A stretch of DNA of 64,000 nt from Nymphaea colorata (GCF_008831285.2 NC_045139.1:17156354-17220353), one strand, 5' to 3'; positions 38,401-52,801 are shown, counted from the first letter of the stretch. Made by a program: numbers and translations. Notes: generated by a model from the sequence alone, not told the origin.

Positions 38401-41400
38401 TGTAATAAAGAGTGACAGAAACTTGGGAAGCCCAAGGAGCAATAGCAGGAAACAGCAAAGGTGGCCTTGGTGGTTGCATATGTTTTCCTACAGATACGTC
38501 AATTATTAGTTGTGGGTACCAAAGAAAATTGAACAACAACGAGCAGCAAGCCAGCAACTGAGACTTCTGCCATTGCCCTTGAAAAGCTTTAGGTATCCAT
38601 AGCCACAAGCTTTTACCATATTCTTTCACCAATATTTAAAGCAGAATAAAGCTTTGGATTTGTTGAAGGAAAGGACTTCTAGCATTGTGTACTAAGAAAA
38701 ATTGCGAGTTTGCAGTTCTCACACTGGTATGAGAATTTATGATTCTGGGTTAGTTCTCTGAATTGTCTTATTGTTTCTTTACAAGGCATTAAGTTCTGAG
38801 CTACATTCTCTGCCAGGGAGATTGTAAAACACCTGCATTAAAAAAAGAAAACATATTTGTATTGCTGAAATTTCTCTCTTTGTTCCTGAATTTCTTGAGA
38901 ATTTGCTGTACGCTACCATTAAGAGGATATGCTGCTGTGTCTTTTATTTCTTATGTAGGGATGATTGTTATGATTGATTTTGTGACCGCATTTGCTCTTT
39001 TATGATTGCCAATATACAGTACAGGGAACAATAGCGCAAAATTGGTTCTAAGGGGTCCTTTTCTTTCTTTTGCTTTGAATTCTGCATATAAACTACAACT
39101 TGCATTGAATAGCAGAGCATAGGCTTTTGCTATAACAATTTGTAATTTGCCAAAAGTGTGACATGAACGACATCTTGGCATCCTTTGTAAAGTTGATTAC
39201 TAATTTTTAATTCAATGCAACTCTAATTGCATTTTGTACATGTCATCCTCTTGTAGTCATGCACGATCCTTCCAGTTCATCAGAATTGTCAGTGGAGATA
39301 TGCTGCATACCTAGAGAACCATACAATTTTCAGTAAAAAATGACTGGTGTGGCGACTGTGAGTTGCAATGTTGAGAGATGATAGAGAAGATAATTCCAAC
39401 TTAGGAATAAAATAGATTTTCCGTGAGGCCATGTACAAAGGAAGTAACTTTGTGATGTTGTAAAACAATTGAAATGTTTGAAAAGCAATATAGCTGATAG
39501 CCGGTGAAATAGTGTGTTGAATTTGGGATACTTAGATAACTTGAGCTTTAGATCTCCACTGGCTATCTTGTCACCTTTTTCGTTTGTTTAACTTTGATAT
39601 CCTTATTGTTCACCATAAGATATGAGCGGTAATTTTCTTTCTATTTCAATATTCTGAATTTCTAATGTGACTTATAATCTTTGATCTTTGTACCATGGTA
39701 AAGGAGCAGGTGTGTGGGGTGTTACATAAGCTTTTTTTTTTTTACCCCCAGGTGATGGTGATCAACTTGAAAAATCTGTTGATATATTGGCCGAAATGAA
39801 GAACTTGGGTGTATCTCCTAATAGTATCACATACTCAGTTCTTCTAGTTGCTTGTGACAAGTAAGAAATTGTAGTTTGTACTTTTGCACCTGATGCAACT
39901 GCATATTCATCCAACGAAGTACTTAGCTTTGCTATTTTCTTTCAAGGAAAGGTGACATAGAACTGGCTTTCAAGCTCCTTATGCAGGCAAGGAAGGATGG
40001 AATTGCACCGAATCTCATAATGTGCAAGTGTTTCACTGGTAAGATTCTGTTAAGTATGTGGTATTTTACGGTCATTTTTGCATTGGGTGGGCAAATAATC
40101 ATGTGTTCTTCAGTCTTGTAATGCATTAGGCCATTTTTTGCAGTCTCCTGCATTTTAGAGTAAAGTAGATATTTCAAATGTAGTTGTGATGGTTGATTTA
40201 TCATTGGAAGACAATTAGATGCTAAAGCATAATTTATGAGACAAAAAATCGCTGTTCCTATGCGGTGGACAATAACACATTCTTCGTGTCAAAGTTGCTA
40301 GGTTCATGCTAGATATTGAAGACTCGCTTTGCAAGTTTTCAACAAATAGTGAAAAATTTGATTTGTTCAAGTTCTTGAGAAAATTAGGATTGGCAACTTC
40401 TGTTGCAGATTTGATAAACAGTAAATTGAGATTTCTCAGCCTTACTCAGAAACCTCTTCCTTTGAAGCTTGGGGGTAAGCTGCTCACAAGACTAACCTGA
40501 TCATCAACTTTGTTGAGCTTGATTCATTTCATCAGTGACCAAGGGCATCCTGACCTCCATAAATTTTGATTAAATTTATCTCTAACAACTAATCTTATTG
40601 AAAGTACAATTATAGGTGCAAGTTTTTGACTAGAAGTTGGCAGCATGCACCCTTCCACCTATTTTTGTTCCAGATTTTCCTAAGATGCAAGCTAGCTGTT
40701 TTCAAGTCTTACAAAGGGACCCTTGGTGTATAAAACATTACATATACATTTTATATTCTGAAACACATTGACTCATGATTGATTCACTATAAAGCATGTC
40801 TTTAACTGATAAAATTAACAATGACAAAATTTATTCTGGGTAATGATTAAAAGGAATAGTTCATGTTACAGCGAAACAAAGTCTCAAATAAAAGGTCTTC
40901 TGGATGAAGGTTAAGGTTTGTTCCAAACTAATGTAAAGAACCATCTGTATGTAGGTGAAACTGCATTTATTGCTATGGTAATACCTTTCTGCTTAGGATA
41001 CACATGCATGTTAGCTTGTTCTGCAAATTGTAGAATATTTGGCAGCTTTTGCATTTTATATAGACCCTTTCTTTCCAAAGTAACTGAATGCATATTTCCT
41101 GCAACCTTAGGTCTTTGTTTGCAAAGGTTTGAGAAGGCCTCTTCCCTTGGTGAGCCCATTTTGTCTTTTAGTTCAGGCAATGCGAAGATTGATAACAAAT
41201 GGTATGTGCATGTTTTACTTAATCTCAGACTCACCTTCCAGCTGTCTCTTTCTACTCTAGTCATGAAACAGTTCTTCTTTTAGTGTCTATGTTGCAGGTT
41301 CAGAGAAACACCTGCTAGATAAGCAACAATTACTTTTAGTTTCTTTTGCCTAATGCCAGTCGTTTATTTCTTTTTGTTGGCTGTTACTGTTTTCATGGTT

Positions 41401-44301
41401 GATAAGAGGCACTGCTTGATTTTGGGCTTTAAGGAATTTATCCTTTGGACACAATATAATCGTTCCTTTAATGCTTGAAGTTAAACCATTCACAGATAGC
41501 TCTCTGGTTAATAAAGTATGCAAAATTTTAACATAGGATGAAAGATAGCTCTGTTTACCACTTTATTTCTTTCTTATTTTGATCACGGCTGTTATATTTT
41601 TAATCTCTGCAGGACTTCATGGGCATTAGCCATTTATCGTGATTCAATTTCATCTGGTGTCGTGCCTACTGTTGAAGTTGTTTCACAAGTTCTTGGATGC
41701 CTGCAGATTCCATATGATACTTCCTTGAGAAATAGAATTCTTGAAAGTGTAGAATTGGGATCTGATGTTTCAAAGCATTCAAGTTTATGCTCACTGCTGG
41801 ATGGTTTTGGAGAATATGATCCACGTTCATTTTCACTACTTGAGGTTAATTAATAACTAATCATGTTGCTTCTATAGATGTGGATATTATTTTTCTTAGT
41901 AGGTGAGTGTAAACGCCCCAAATTTCTGTAAAACAGCAAGTTTTTCTTAAATGCAGGAAGCTGCATCACTTGGAGTTGTCCCATGTGTCTCCTTTAAAGG
42001 AGGCCCAATAACTGTGGATGCAACAGAACTGCAGGTTCATATTGTTGAGGTGAGACCATCTAAATTACAATATTCAGGTTTTCCCTATTGGTTATTGTTG
42101 GGATACTTTCAAATGGCACTACATGAATTTCAATTGTCAAAATTTTCATATTCAGTGTTCATGATAACTTCAGAGTCAACCTCTTGTTTGCTTTGTTTTT
42201 TGTTTGAAAACTTGATCAAGGAATCTAGTGATGACTGAGCATGAATTGTCAAAATAATGACAGGAACACTTCATGTGAATATTTTGTGTTTTTTAAAGGA
42301 AAAAAATAATTTCTATGTATCTTCACTGGCTTGGTCTAACATAATCTTTATGATCTTCCATAAGGTAACTAAGTGGACCTTTTGTTGTGTCAGATTGTGG
42401 TTCCTCATGAATCCTTGATTGAGAATATACACTGTTTTTTGCAATAAATTTTTTGAACCTGCAAATCTATGAAATCAAATTCTGTCACTAGTACATTAAA
42501 AATAAAGTTGAATATCACTTTGTTATCCAACTTATAATGTTGATTTATATTTCAGCTGCTAATTATTTGCCCAAAAAATGACAGGTTTATCTGTTAACAA
42601 TTCTGAAGGGCCTAAGGCATCGTCTTGCTGCTGGTACATCATGCTCACATGCTAGTGCATAATTCCTTCTGCTTGCTAGAGGCAATTTATTTTAATCATC
42701 ATTAGAAAGTTATACCTATCTATTCTTACGCGAAGCTTAAAATCATATATTATTTCTTCTTTTTTTTGCCATTTTTGTCCTTTTTTCTGTTCCTTTTCAT
42801 TCTTTGATGGAACTCATTCATTTGCTATAGGTGCAAAGATACCCAGCATAATCATTTTATTACCCGTTGAGAAGATGCCAGTTTCATCCGAGGAAGACAA
42901 AATTGTCTGTCTTTCTGGAAGGTGATTCTTCTTGATGATGTGCTAGTCATTAATTATGAGTTTCTATCATGCTTCAAAGTCAATATCTCAATATGTAGAG
43001 TTTGATAACGTAAGAACCAGTTTCATCTGGTATCTCTACGGAAAGGGAAGAAACTTGAGCTTGTGTAGACGTGGCTCTTGTTTTAAATATTGCCAGCACC
43101 ATGGGGTTTAGGTGTAAATGAAAGTCTAACACCAGATTGTGCTTAGTAGGAGTTGAGGCTTCTGCCAGACATATTCCACGAATTGAGGAACTTCTGTCTG
43201 ATAGAAAATTGGCCAACTTATGATAAATGTTGAATTTTGATGTCTTGATGCATTGTGAGACTTCTGAAGATACTTCTGAAAATAAACAGAAAGATGGTAT
43301 GATGCTCTTGCAAGCAAATTAGTAAGAGTTGAAAATGGAAAATAACAACAAGTGAAATTGGATAAAGAAAAATGGAGAATTTTGTGGATCAATGCTCGTG
43401 GTAGCGGTACCAGTGCATCACAGATACTCAGAGGCGATGCTGTTTTACCTAGAGAAGAGAAGTAGAAAAAAAAAGTGCAAAGAAGGAAAAGAGGAAAAAT
43501 AATGACAGAGCAGAGCCAGACTTGGACAGAGGAAAAGGAAAAAAAATGGGGAAAGGATATGAGAAACATCTGACAATACATTTAAATCTGGAAGCTTTTA
43601 AAAGGACCAGCTGACTATGATTCAAAATATTAATGCTTCCTTCCGTACAATATCCTTGGATATAACAAATAATAAGGTGCTTCCTAGTTGCACTCACTGG
43701 ATTTGGCATTCTGACAATTTGCGTTCAGATTCCATTGTTTTGAATTGACACGTCAGGACTTCCACCGGAATTGATACTTCAGGACTTACCTGCCAAACTG
43801 CTCAACAAAATTTTGGAAGGCGGTTTTCCTGTTCCTACCACCATCGGATTTTATAATCATTTGATAAGACATTTAGATCTTTGCTTATGTTTGTTGGGTG
43901 CTCCTTCCTATCTTTATGATTTCTTTCTGCACTATGTTCTAAAGGGAGAGAAATGCAAAACACAGACCCCCCATGCACACACACACGCGCTGTCACCCAC
44001 ACACACATATTTAAGGTCTCTCCTTGGCTCCTCTTTTTGGCCTTTAACTAGTAAACTTGGAAGCAGGGTGGGGCAAGCAGTAGGTGCTTTGCTTAGGAGA
44101 CTCAATCTGTCATACCAGGGGAGTGCGTCATCAGGCAAAATCCGTATCAGTGTGCTTACCATGAAACGGTGGTTCCAGCCAACGCTTGAATCTGATTATG
44201 ACCGGAGACCAACGGATCCGAGCTCTTCTACATCACGTTTGGCTAGACGTATTGCAGATCAACAACGTAGCATTCGAGGGAGCAACCTATCTATTTATTG
44301 A
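32464..44301 (+). CDS. MRL1: Chloroplast PPR protein MRL1 (rbcL mRNA maturation factor)
   Basis: Nineteen exons: 32464-32787, 34092-35022, 35178-35430, 35592-35655, 35775-35919, 36008-36123, 36667-36795, 36967-37140, 37220-37384, 37510-37650, 37929-38028, 39752-39860, 39947-40038, 41111-41201, 41613-41844, 41957-42049, 42585-42633, 42831-42921 and 44067-44301. All junctions are in phase, giving 1,177 residues (the Arabidopsis protein is near 1,090). MRL1 is known to stabilise the processed rbcL transcript in the chloroplast stroma. Seen: an Arg/Ser-rich N-terminus as in transit peptides, a hydrophobic poly-Ala segment near residues 68-88, a long acidic low-complexity region in exons 2-3, then about ten PPR motifs near residues 535-915 (for example TYGALIDGCAKAGQVAKAFG and SYSSLMGACCNAKDWQKALE). 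The conserved C-terminus follows, with VSQVLGCLQ, LLDGFGEYDPR, LKGLKHRLAAGAKIP, GALLRRL, WFQP and QQRSIR. Exon 2 could instead start at 34107, since both acceptors are in phase. No lesions were seen. Confidence 0.95.
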
Positions 44302-47300
44302 AGAGTTTCATGTAGTCAACATAACCAGCCATGGCTGCAATTTTGTTCTTGGTAATCCACTGGCATAGGATGCACGGTAAGTGCAAGCCACAAATAAAAT
44401 AAAATGGGGAAATTGTAAATGATAGTTGTAAATTGGCAAGTTAGTGTGATTACTTATGATGTTCTTGTTCTTGGTTTATATGTGAATGCATCTTGTTTGA
44501 ATGCCCATCTGTGTCTCTCTTAAGCTGTTCCTGTTGATTACCAGTTCATGATCAAGCAAGAGTAGATCAGGTAAGGATGGAACTTTGTTACTGACCAATT
44601 TATGACAATACCCACCATCCATCTTACTTGGGAACGATGCATCTCACTCATGATATGTAAGCCCCAAAGTCTGTAGAAATGATATATTATTCCAATATGT
44701 ATGGTCTATGAATCATCTTAGAAAGGGCAATGTGATAAGGCATCATATACTATAATATAATTCAATTCATCTATAATTGAGATAGATTTCAAAAAATAAA
44801 GAGCATTGAGTCGATAGAGACTGAGGAGATTGACTCAGGGGCAGATTAAATTTTAGAAGCTCCATTGCAGAATTCAGACCTCGACATTAATGGAGGAGAA
44901 GCTATGGGAACGACGGAACCTGTGACTGCGGAATAGCTGGTCGGCTTGAGGGGTGGACAGACAATGTATCATCAGTTCGATCATGTGGGTACTATCCTTT
45001 TGGACTCAAAACAGTAATATGCACAACATTTAAGTTGAAGGGTGTACTGTAAAATCACTTAGTTCCCAAAACAGTCAAAATATGGGGGTCGTGCACTTCG
45101 CATTTTGCGTACCACCACTCAGGATATGATCCGTGCTCACACACGTTTCTGTCAACTGTCAAGTGAAATGTTCAATGGCTGTTGAGTATAATTTATCAGT
45201 ACATGCGATATGACTGGGGACGTCAAGGCATCAGATTTTTCTGCTTTAAAGATGTTAGAATCAGTAAGGCTTCATAGAGAAGCCCAAAGCGAGTGACAGT
45301 TTGCTCGGGATTATGTCAGAAGTCCCCTTTGAATTTGCTAGCAGATATCAACTTCAGTTTTCTTCTGATTGTGCTGTTTCAGAATCCATTAGTTGGAAGT
45401 GGTAAGAGCTATGTCTAACCACATCCAAACCACTGCACCCTAACATGATATCGTATGCTCATCAGGGTTTTCAGTCTGACAAAATCCTGCTCATCAGGGG
45501 AAAAGCATTGCTGGTTCGCGGCTATCGCCGCTAGGTGATTAAGGCTGGCAACGGATGGGTATAACTGGATCCCAGTTCATACAAGTTGTCAGGATCTGAT
45601 CTGACTGGCGCAAAAAAAAAAAGTAGAACTAAGTAACTGGGTTGACCTTGTACGATTCAAGTAATAGACGGAACCAGGACGTTCAATAAAAAATGATAAA
45701 AAACATGTCATTTCTATGTAAAGTATACATTGGCATCTAATTTGGTTATAGATTGAGGTCCAATTTCAAACATTGGTCTGAATCTTGTCAACATTATTTG
45801 AATGGAACTAAAACTCGTAAGTCAAAATTTCAGAACAATGAGGCAGATTTAAGTTGGAAATCCTGGAGTATCTAATCAACTTTTGAGACGGATTTAGGGT
45901 AGGTGGTTCAGGTCATGGGGGATGAAAGCCGTCCAGACTTCACCCCTCATCCCTTCAACTCTCCATGCTGACTAAAATGTAATGCCTCACAGTAATCAAA
46001 CAGGAAATGTGCTGTCCATGCATCACAGGTCCGACCAGCTACGCACCAATTGGCAAGAGAGAGAGAGAGAGAACGAGAGAGAGAGAGAGAGAGAGAGAAA
46101 ACGAGAGAGAGAGAGAGAGAGGAACACAAGTTTGATGGCACTATAACTCTACCTAGAACGTGAAGTATCGCCACTAATGATTCATTCATGTTTGTTTGTA
46201 TATCTTTTGTTTGTTTTCCAAGTGTTTTTATATTTTCTAACATTTAAAAAGACCTAAATTTGATGTATAAAGAATCGCAAAAGCTCGTTTGGTTGGAAAA
46301 TTTTACGTGTTTTTTCCTTCAAATAATTTTAAGCGAGCAAACTAAAGAGAAAGGGCTTCAAAACTATACGTAAAAGATGAGGCATGAAATAAAAATTTCC
46401 GCATATTAACAGGCAGAAATGGGGCCACATCTAGAAACCCCACAATTAAATTAGATGACGGGGTCGGAGACAAAACTTTTTAATATTTCATTAGATGTAC
46501 GGATCGAATCCAGTATGGCCCACAAATTCCTCTCCGACCTTCCATGAAGCCAAATCCAATGCGTAAACTTACTCTGACCGCACAATAGTTTTTTAGTCAA
46601 TCAACAAATAGTTAGTCAATTAACTAGAATGCTACAAAGGAGGTGGAATCAAAAGCGAAGTTTGTATTCAATTCTATTGCGGTAAGCATTTTTTTTTTTA
46701 ATGGGGAACATCGAGAAAAGATGGTTAATAAAGACTCGGGGTTACTAACATTGATCTAAGACATTTCAAGTACCATTCCCCAGAATCTGGGGAACAAGGA
46801 TTATTTTATTATCATTCTGAATATTTTTCTAAGGATTGATTATCTTATATGTTAAGAAATAGCCAGTGGGACAAGATTCAGGTAACCTTTGGATGATTTA
46901 AAACACTGATGTTTTTAGTCAGTTTTGAAAACATAGTTTTTCTGTTTGGGTGGCAGGTAAAAACGGTTTTTGGGTGAATAACCTGATGTAGTTTCTTCAC
47001 TTTCTTGTGATAATGGCGTTTTTGCAAAGCCAATTTTTCTGCAAACTCTGTCGCCTCCAAAACTCAATTTTGGGGCACCAAACACGCCCTGTTCACTAAG
47101 ACAGCAAAATAAGAGGAACAATCAAATAGCATTTATGAACGACCAATACAGCTCAAAATTTCCAACTACCAAAACCACAAAATGCATACATTTTTTATTT
47201 CTTTTTCGTTTTTTCCCTCAAATAAATCTCATCCATGCACCAGGAAAGACGATAAAGATGCATGGAGAAATTCTACCCACAGATTTGGAATTATATTTGC

Positions 47301-47343
47301 TTCACTCCCATTTTCCACGGTTGGGTTTTGATTTGTATCCTCC
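44302..47343. other. Intergenic between MRL1 and ATP sulfurylase
   Basis: AT-rich. Contains an interrupted (GA)n tract at about 46,053-46,120. No conserved frame or recognisable mobile element. Confidence 0.5.
46053..46120. repeat. Interrupted (GA)n microsatellite
   Basis: Three runs of GA dinucleotides separated by AACGAG-type interruptions. Confidence 0.93.
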
Positions 47344-47350
47344 TATAAAA
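47344..47350 (+). promoter_or_regulatory. TATA box of ATP sulfurylase gene
   Basis: TATAAAA inside TCCTATAAAAGTGG, 57 bases before the ATG at 47,407. This gives a short leader of about 30 bases if used. Confidence 0.6.
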
Positions 47351-47406
47351 GTGGAGGGCATTCAAAGATCAGCTCCCAAATTTAGAGGTTTCCTACTTCT
47401 TGCGCA

Positions 47407-50400
47407 ATGGCGTTGTCTTGCCGCCTATACATATGTACCAACATCCTGTCTAAATCAAAGCAGCAGGTTGGTGTTCATCCTACTCCTGGCTACCAGCCTT
47501 TTGAGTCTAATAGGACATCCGTCTACCATTTCAATCTTGTCAGGCTTTCCTGCCCCATAACCTCTTTGCCAACACCCTCTATGGGTCACTCTAGAGCTTC
47601 ATCTGTAAAGAGCTCTCTCATAGATCCTGATGGTGGTGCTCTTGTCAATCTGGTGGTGAGTGAGGGTGAGAGAAAGACCAAGAGGGAAGAGATTGGTCTG
47701 CTGCCACAAGTAAGGCTCACTCCAATCGATATTGAATGGGTGCATGTGCTTAGTGAAGGGTGGGCAAGCCCCTTAAAGGATTCATGAGGGAAGATGAGTA
47801 CCTGCAGAGTCTGCATTTCAATTGTTTGAGAATGGAAGATGGGAGTGTTGTCAACATGTCCCTGCCCATTGTTCTTGCAATCGATGACGAACAGAAGGAG
47901 AGGATTGGCACCTCCACCGACGTCGGATTGATCGGCCCGCAAGGAGATCCCGTCGGTATCCTCCGGAGGTTGGTTCTTTTCTTATGTTTCTCGATGCTCA
48001 AATGGTGTCTTTTTTTATCCTTGTTTCTGATAGTTGTTGTTGTTTTTTGTTCATTGTTTCACGTCTTTCGATCAATCATTGAGTTGATAGTCTATGATCG
48101 ATATAATTTTGTATATTTGATGCGATCAGCGGTCAAGCAGTGTCGGTACAAATCCGGTATCTGGAAAATTCCTCTTGTTAATCTGGGATATTCAATGAGG
48201 AAAGGAATGCAGCCTGCCAAGTTTTCTAGAAAAATAATCAAGTGAATGTCAATTAATATTTCTTAAAGGGTGACGACAAGCAGAGAGGGCCCTGGCGCCC
48301 TCCCCTTTTGTTATGAATTCAAATTCCATCGATATATCTACACATATATATATTATGAATTTAAAGACTTTGGCCTCAAAAAAATTACTGACACGTTAAA
48401 CGGACGAGGCCAGCCTCCAGCCTCCTGTTCATTTTATTGAAGTCATTTCGGAAATAAAATAATATTTTTTTGTGATCTGTTTCCATGTCCAAACCATAAA
48501 TTTGTGCCTGTTAATTTGCTGAACGTAAATGGCTACTGGCCTCTGCATGCTGTGGTGTTCTTCTGCAGAATTCAGATATATAAGCACCACAAAGAAGAAA
48601 GGATTGCGAGGACATGGGGAACCACTGCGTCGGGATTACCATACGTTGAGAAGGTCATCGCTCCGGCTGGGAATTGGCTGATTGGTGGTGACTTAGAAGT
48701 CTTGGAACCCATCAAATACAACGATGGTCTTGATCATTACAGGCTTTCTCCACAAGAACTGAGAAAAGAGTTCGATAAACGTGAGGCTGATGCAGTCTTT
48801 GCATTTCAATTGAGGAATCCAGTTCACAATGGGCATGCGCTTTTGATGAATGATACGCGCAAGCGCCTCTTGGATATGGGCTACAAAAATCCAATTCTGC
48901 TGCTCCACCCTTTGGGTGGTTTCACAAAGGAGGATGATGTGCCACTTGACGTTCGGATGGAGCAACACAGCAAGGTTTGCATTAGTTCTTTTCTTTTGTT
49001 ATTCTGCCTTGTTCAGAAAATGCAACTTATTGGGTGCAAGTAATGTTCGTTAGCTAGCGCGCATCAAATTATTGTGGTATGAAAAACTGAGTTCACACTA
49101 TTCTATTTTCCAGGTCCTAGAAGATGGAGTACTTGATCCTGAGACAACTGTCGTAGCTATTTTTCCCTCACCTATGCACTATGCTGGCCCAACAGAAGTA
49201 CAGTGGCATGCGAAGGCAAGAATTAATGCGGGTGCTAATTTTTACATCGTAGGCCGTGATCCTGCTGGTATGGGTCATCCCACAGAGAAACGAGATCTCT
49301 ATGACCCTGACCATGGAAAAATGGTCCTAAGCATGACTCCTGGGTTAGAAAAGCTCAACATCTTGCCCTTCAAGGTTCGTAAAAAACCACCATATTTTGT
49401 GTATTGTAGCCTTGTAGGTTTGGTCCCAAGAAATTATTAGATTTCTTCTTAGTTCATGTGGCAGGTTGTAAACAATAATTCTCCATTGCTCCGTGCTTGT
49501 AGTTCTTCTCTCGTTTCACTGTTGGATATGTGCCTGCATTGCTTGATGGGTTGGTTGCTAGGAACACACTCTTTCTCTCACCCCGGTTGGAAACTTGAAA
49601 CGAACATTCAGTATTTCTTGACTACTTGCATTCTTGGTTTCTTTCTGTCCACTGGATGAAATGCATAGTTTGCAAACAACTGATAATATGCCTTGCTTAC
49701 TATGTTACCATGTTCATGAAGGCATACTAGAGCCGTCATCACTGTGTGTGCAGAAACAAAAAAGACTTCAACCATATTATGTCTTTTATTGACTGTCTTA
49801 TCTCCAAAATGTTTATAGCATAATCTTCTTTCCTGGTTTCTCTAGGTGAGCTTGACAGTCTTGTCTGATAATGGTTACTTGGTACTTGAACATCGGTCTA
49901 CTATTCAGTTGAGGATGCCTCAATTTGTGAATGATCTAAACCATATAAACAGATGGCATAGTTATATGGTACACTTATCTTTTTTATGAATATGTATCAT
50001 ACATTCATGCTTGCATTGTAAAAATAGATTTCGTATGCAGCTATGAAGAGGGAAGACCTTTTTGCAGACTGAATTCTTTCAAGATTATATTGTCGCGGTT
50101 CCTCATTTTTGTAGATTCTGCAGCTTAGGATCTTGAAGAATTGAAAATTTCTGTGAGAGTCTTGCGAGACTGGCCCCAAACTGACTCAAATGGATAGTTT
50201 AGTGGATCCAATCTGCCACATTTCTGGCCTATGAACTAGGACCAAAAATAGCTTGACACCAAGGTATATATGACCCTCAAGATTCTAACTGATCTCTACA
50301 ATGAATTCTGAGCTTGACTCTGACATCAAGGATGAGACCCTAAACTGACTCATGCTTCTGGTTTAGCAGTTCGAATCCACCCTGTAACCAACTTCAGTTT

Positions 50401-52801
50401 GCACCTAAATAAGCTAACACAAGGTACTGAGCTTTGACTCTGACATCAAGGATGAGACCCAAAACTGACTCATGCTTCTAGTTTGGCAGTTCGAATCCAC
50501 CCTGTAACTAACTTCAGTTTGCACCTATATAAGCTAAAACAAGGTAGCATCAACATTGGTCTACATAACCTTAAGCTTCTTAGTCTTGGATGTAGAATTG
50601 TTTTCTAGCCAACCCCACACTTGAGATGCTAGAATATCATCATTGATCAAACTCTTGACAATTTGTGCAAGCGCTACCCTCTTTGAAAATTTTATCATCA
50701 TTGTTCCTTACATGTTAACTGAACCCCTGCTTGTTCTCACCTAGAATGCATCAATTTTTTGCGTTAGATATTATATGTTTAAGTAGCCAATTTCTTCACA
50801 TCACTCATCTGACTTCATTCCCCACTTATTTGTTATGAATCATGTTTTTTCTTATTGTGCAACGGACTTACTGTTTTGGCTACTTCAGTGCATTGACAGT
50901 GAATGACAAACTGTAACTTGAGATGTGATTGCAGTCTTGCTATGCATACTTAATTCCTAATGATCTAAGTTGTAATCAGTATGTAATAATCTAGGGTACC
51001 ATAATATCTGATACTTTGCTAACTACTTGGTGCTAAGCCTAAAAGGTTTCTTGCTTAACGTAAGTTGCCTTGTTAACTTGTTCAAATTGTCAAACATAAA
51101 TAATTGTTCTTATCTCCTATGTTCCTTACAGGTAGCTGCGTATGACAAATCAAAGAAGAAGATGGCCTTCTTCGAGCCTTCACGTGCTCAGGACTTCTTG
51201 TTTATCTCGGGCACCAAGGTGAGTTAGACAGTAGAGCAGTGCAGCTACACAGTCACCTTTGAAGTTTGAATGCAAATGCTAAAACCTGAATGAATAAAAG
51301 TAAATTTGAGCCTTTCAAAAATGTATTTATTACTTCCTAAAAATAAATATGGTCTGTGAAATCAGAATTAGAAACTATTTACAATTTTGTTCACTCGATC
51401 GCAAATTATTATGCAATATGCATAAGCTGCATGCAGGAGGGCAGAGTTTGGTCATGGTGGCAGCAGCAGCTTTGCTATTGAATAAGTGATAAAGGTGGCG
51501 GTGGAGAATCTGTGTTGGAGTAGGCGAATTGATAGTTTTGGTGGTTCTGGTGATTGTGGTTATAGCTACGGTATACTATTGAAAAAACAGAGAAGTTGAG
51601 GTTTTGCTACTATAGAAAATGGCAGAAGATAGTGGCAATGGTGGCAATAGTGGGTAATGGTGGTGGTAGTAGCAGCGAGGAACAGGCAGCAGCTGCATGA
51701 TTATTAGGGACGTCCATGTGTCAGACTTGGATCAATAATGCTTAAGAAACTGGACAGGTCCTTTTCATTAAAGTACGACAAAAAAGGACTAAGAAAAATC
51801 CCAAAATCATGTGAATCCATTTTCACTCCTGGTGGTAGTAATGGCAGTGAAAAAGAGATAGTGGTGACCATGGTGGTAGTAATGGCAACAGCAGTGGAGA
51901 ATAAGAGAATGGATGGTAGAAGTGTTGGTGAATCTGGTTACACAAGTAAAAGCAGAAAGAACTTTTATGTGAACAGTCAAACTGCTCTTTTTTGCTTTTA
52001 TACTGGATATTCAATCCTGCAGTTCCTGTCATAATATTTCACATTATGTCAGCTTTGTTTAATGTGGTTTTGAGATTTTCTTCGGAAACATATTTAGGTT
52101 ATTTAACTTTCGATTTTGGCTTGAACCTTGTCAGAAATGGAATGGTACTTGTTCCAAAGTGGGTTCTCATACGACTAACCAATTTTCTTAAAAAGAATAT
52201 GCTGAATTTAAAATTCATGTTCAATACAATTTTTGCAATTTGTTTGGAAAAAGTCATGCTGCCATTCTAGCATAAAACCAGATTTATATTTGATGCAGTT
52301 CTTATTGTGTTTTCCTCCAATGATGTAGAGTGAGCATCTTAGGCAAACTTTAAAAGAAAGCCCTTGCAAATGTGCTCCATAATTTTGTGAAATAAATTTC
52401 CAGTAATTTCAGGAGTCTCATGTCACACAAGATCACATTATTTTCTTCATTAAAAGCCTTATTGGTTAGTAAAAGATCTCTTAACTCTAGACAGTATGAT
52501 GATACACCTTTGTGGGTAGTTAGGCTTATATAAAAGAAACTGATGCATTTTATGTATTCATCAAAGGTGCATCTCTAATGCTTTCAGACTTTCAGTTGTC
52601 CTTGCTGAAAACATGCCTTCTGTTTCATTTGTGTGACCATCCTTTTGGTATTTCAATATGCAGATGCGTACATATGCTCGGAATGGTGAGAATCCACCAG
52701 ACGGCTTTATGTGCCCTGGCGGATGGAAAGTTTTGGTTACTTACTATGAAAGCCTACAAGCTGAAGACACAAACCAGGCACCTGCTGTTTTGTCCACCTA
52801 G
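47407..52801 (+). CDS. APS: Plastid-type ATP sulfurylase, with one-base frameshift in exon 1
   Basis: Five exons: 47407-47968, 48569-48974, 49114-49374, 51132-51218 and 52664-52801. ATP sulfurylase makes adenosine 5'-phosphosulfate from sulfate and ATP, the first step of sulfate assimilation, mostly in plastids. Seen: a Ser/Arg-rich transit-like N-terminus (about 70 residues), the ATP-binding signature [63 protein letters not shown] and a C-terminus [11 protein letters not shown]. With one base restored the length would be about 484 residues, close to the family. Odd: at 47,762-47,781 the frame slips from EGWASPLK to GFMREDEYL. The family has an extra G after AAAGG, and uncorrected translation stops at 47,787. 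All other junctions are in phase and the rest is well conserved. A recent null allele, or a base-calling error in a homopolymer, are the options. Confidence 0.93.
50310..50549. repeat. 120-bp tandem duplication in ATP sulfurylase intron 3
   Basis: Two adjacent copies (50,310-50,429 and 50,430-50,549) share TGACTCTGACATCAAGGATG and CAGTTCGAATCCACCCTGTA, with a handful of differences. Intron 3 is 1,757 bp, the longest of this gene. Confidence 0.93.

Noticed and set aside
38369-38632. 87-codon minus-strand frame in MRL1 intron 11
   Set aside because: No domain. Lies in an intron of the opposite strand and has random-looking composition.
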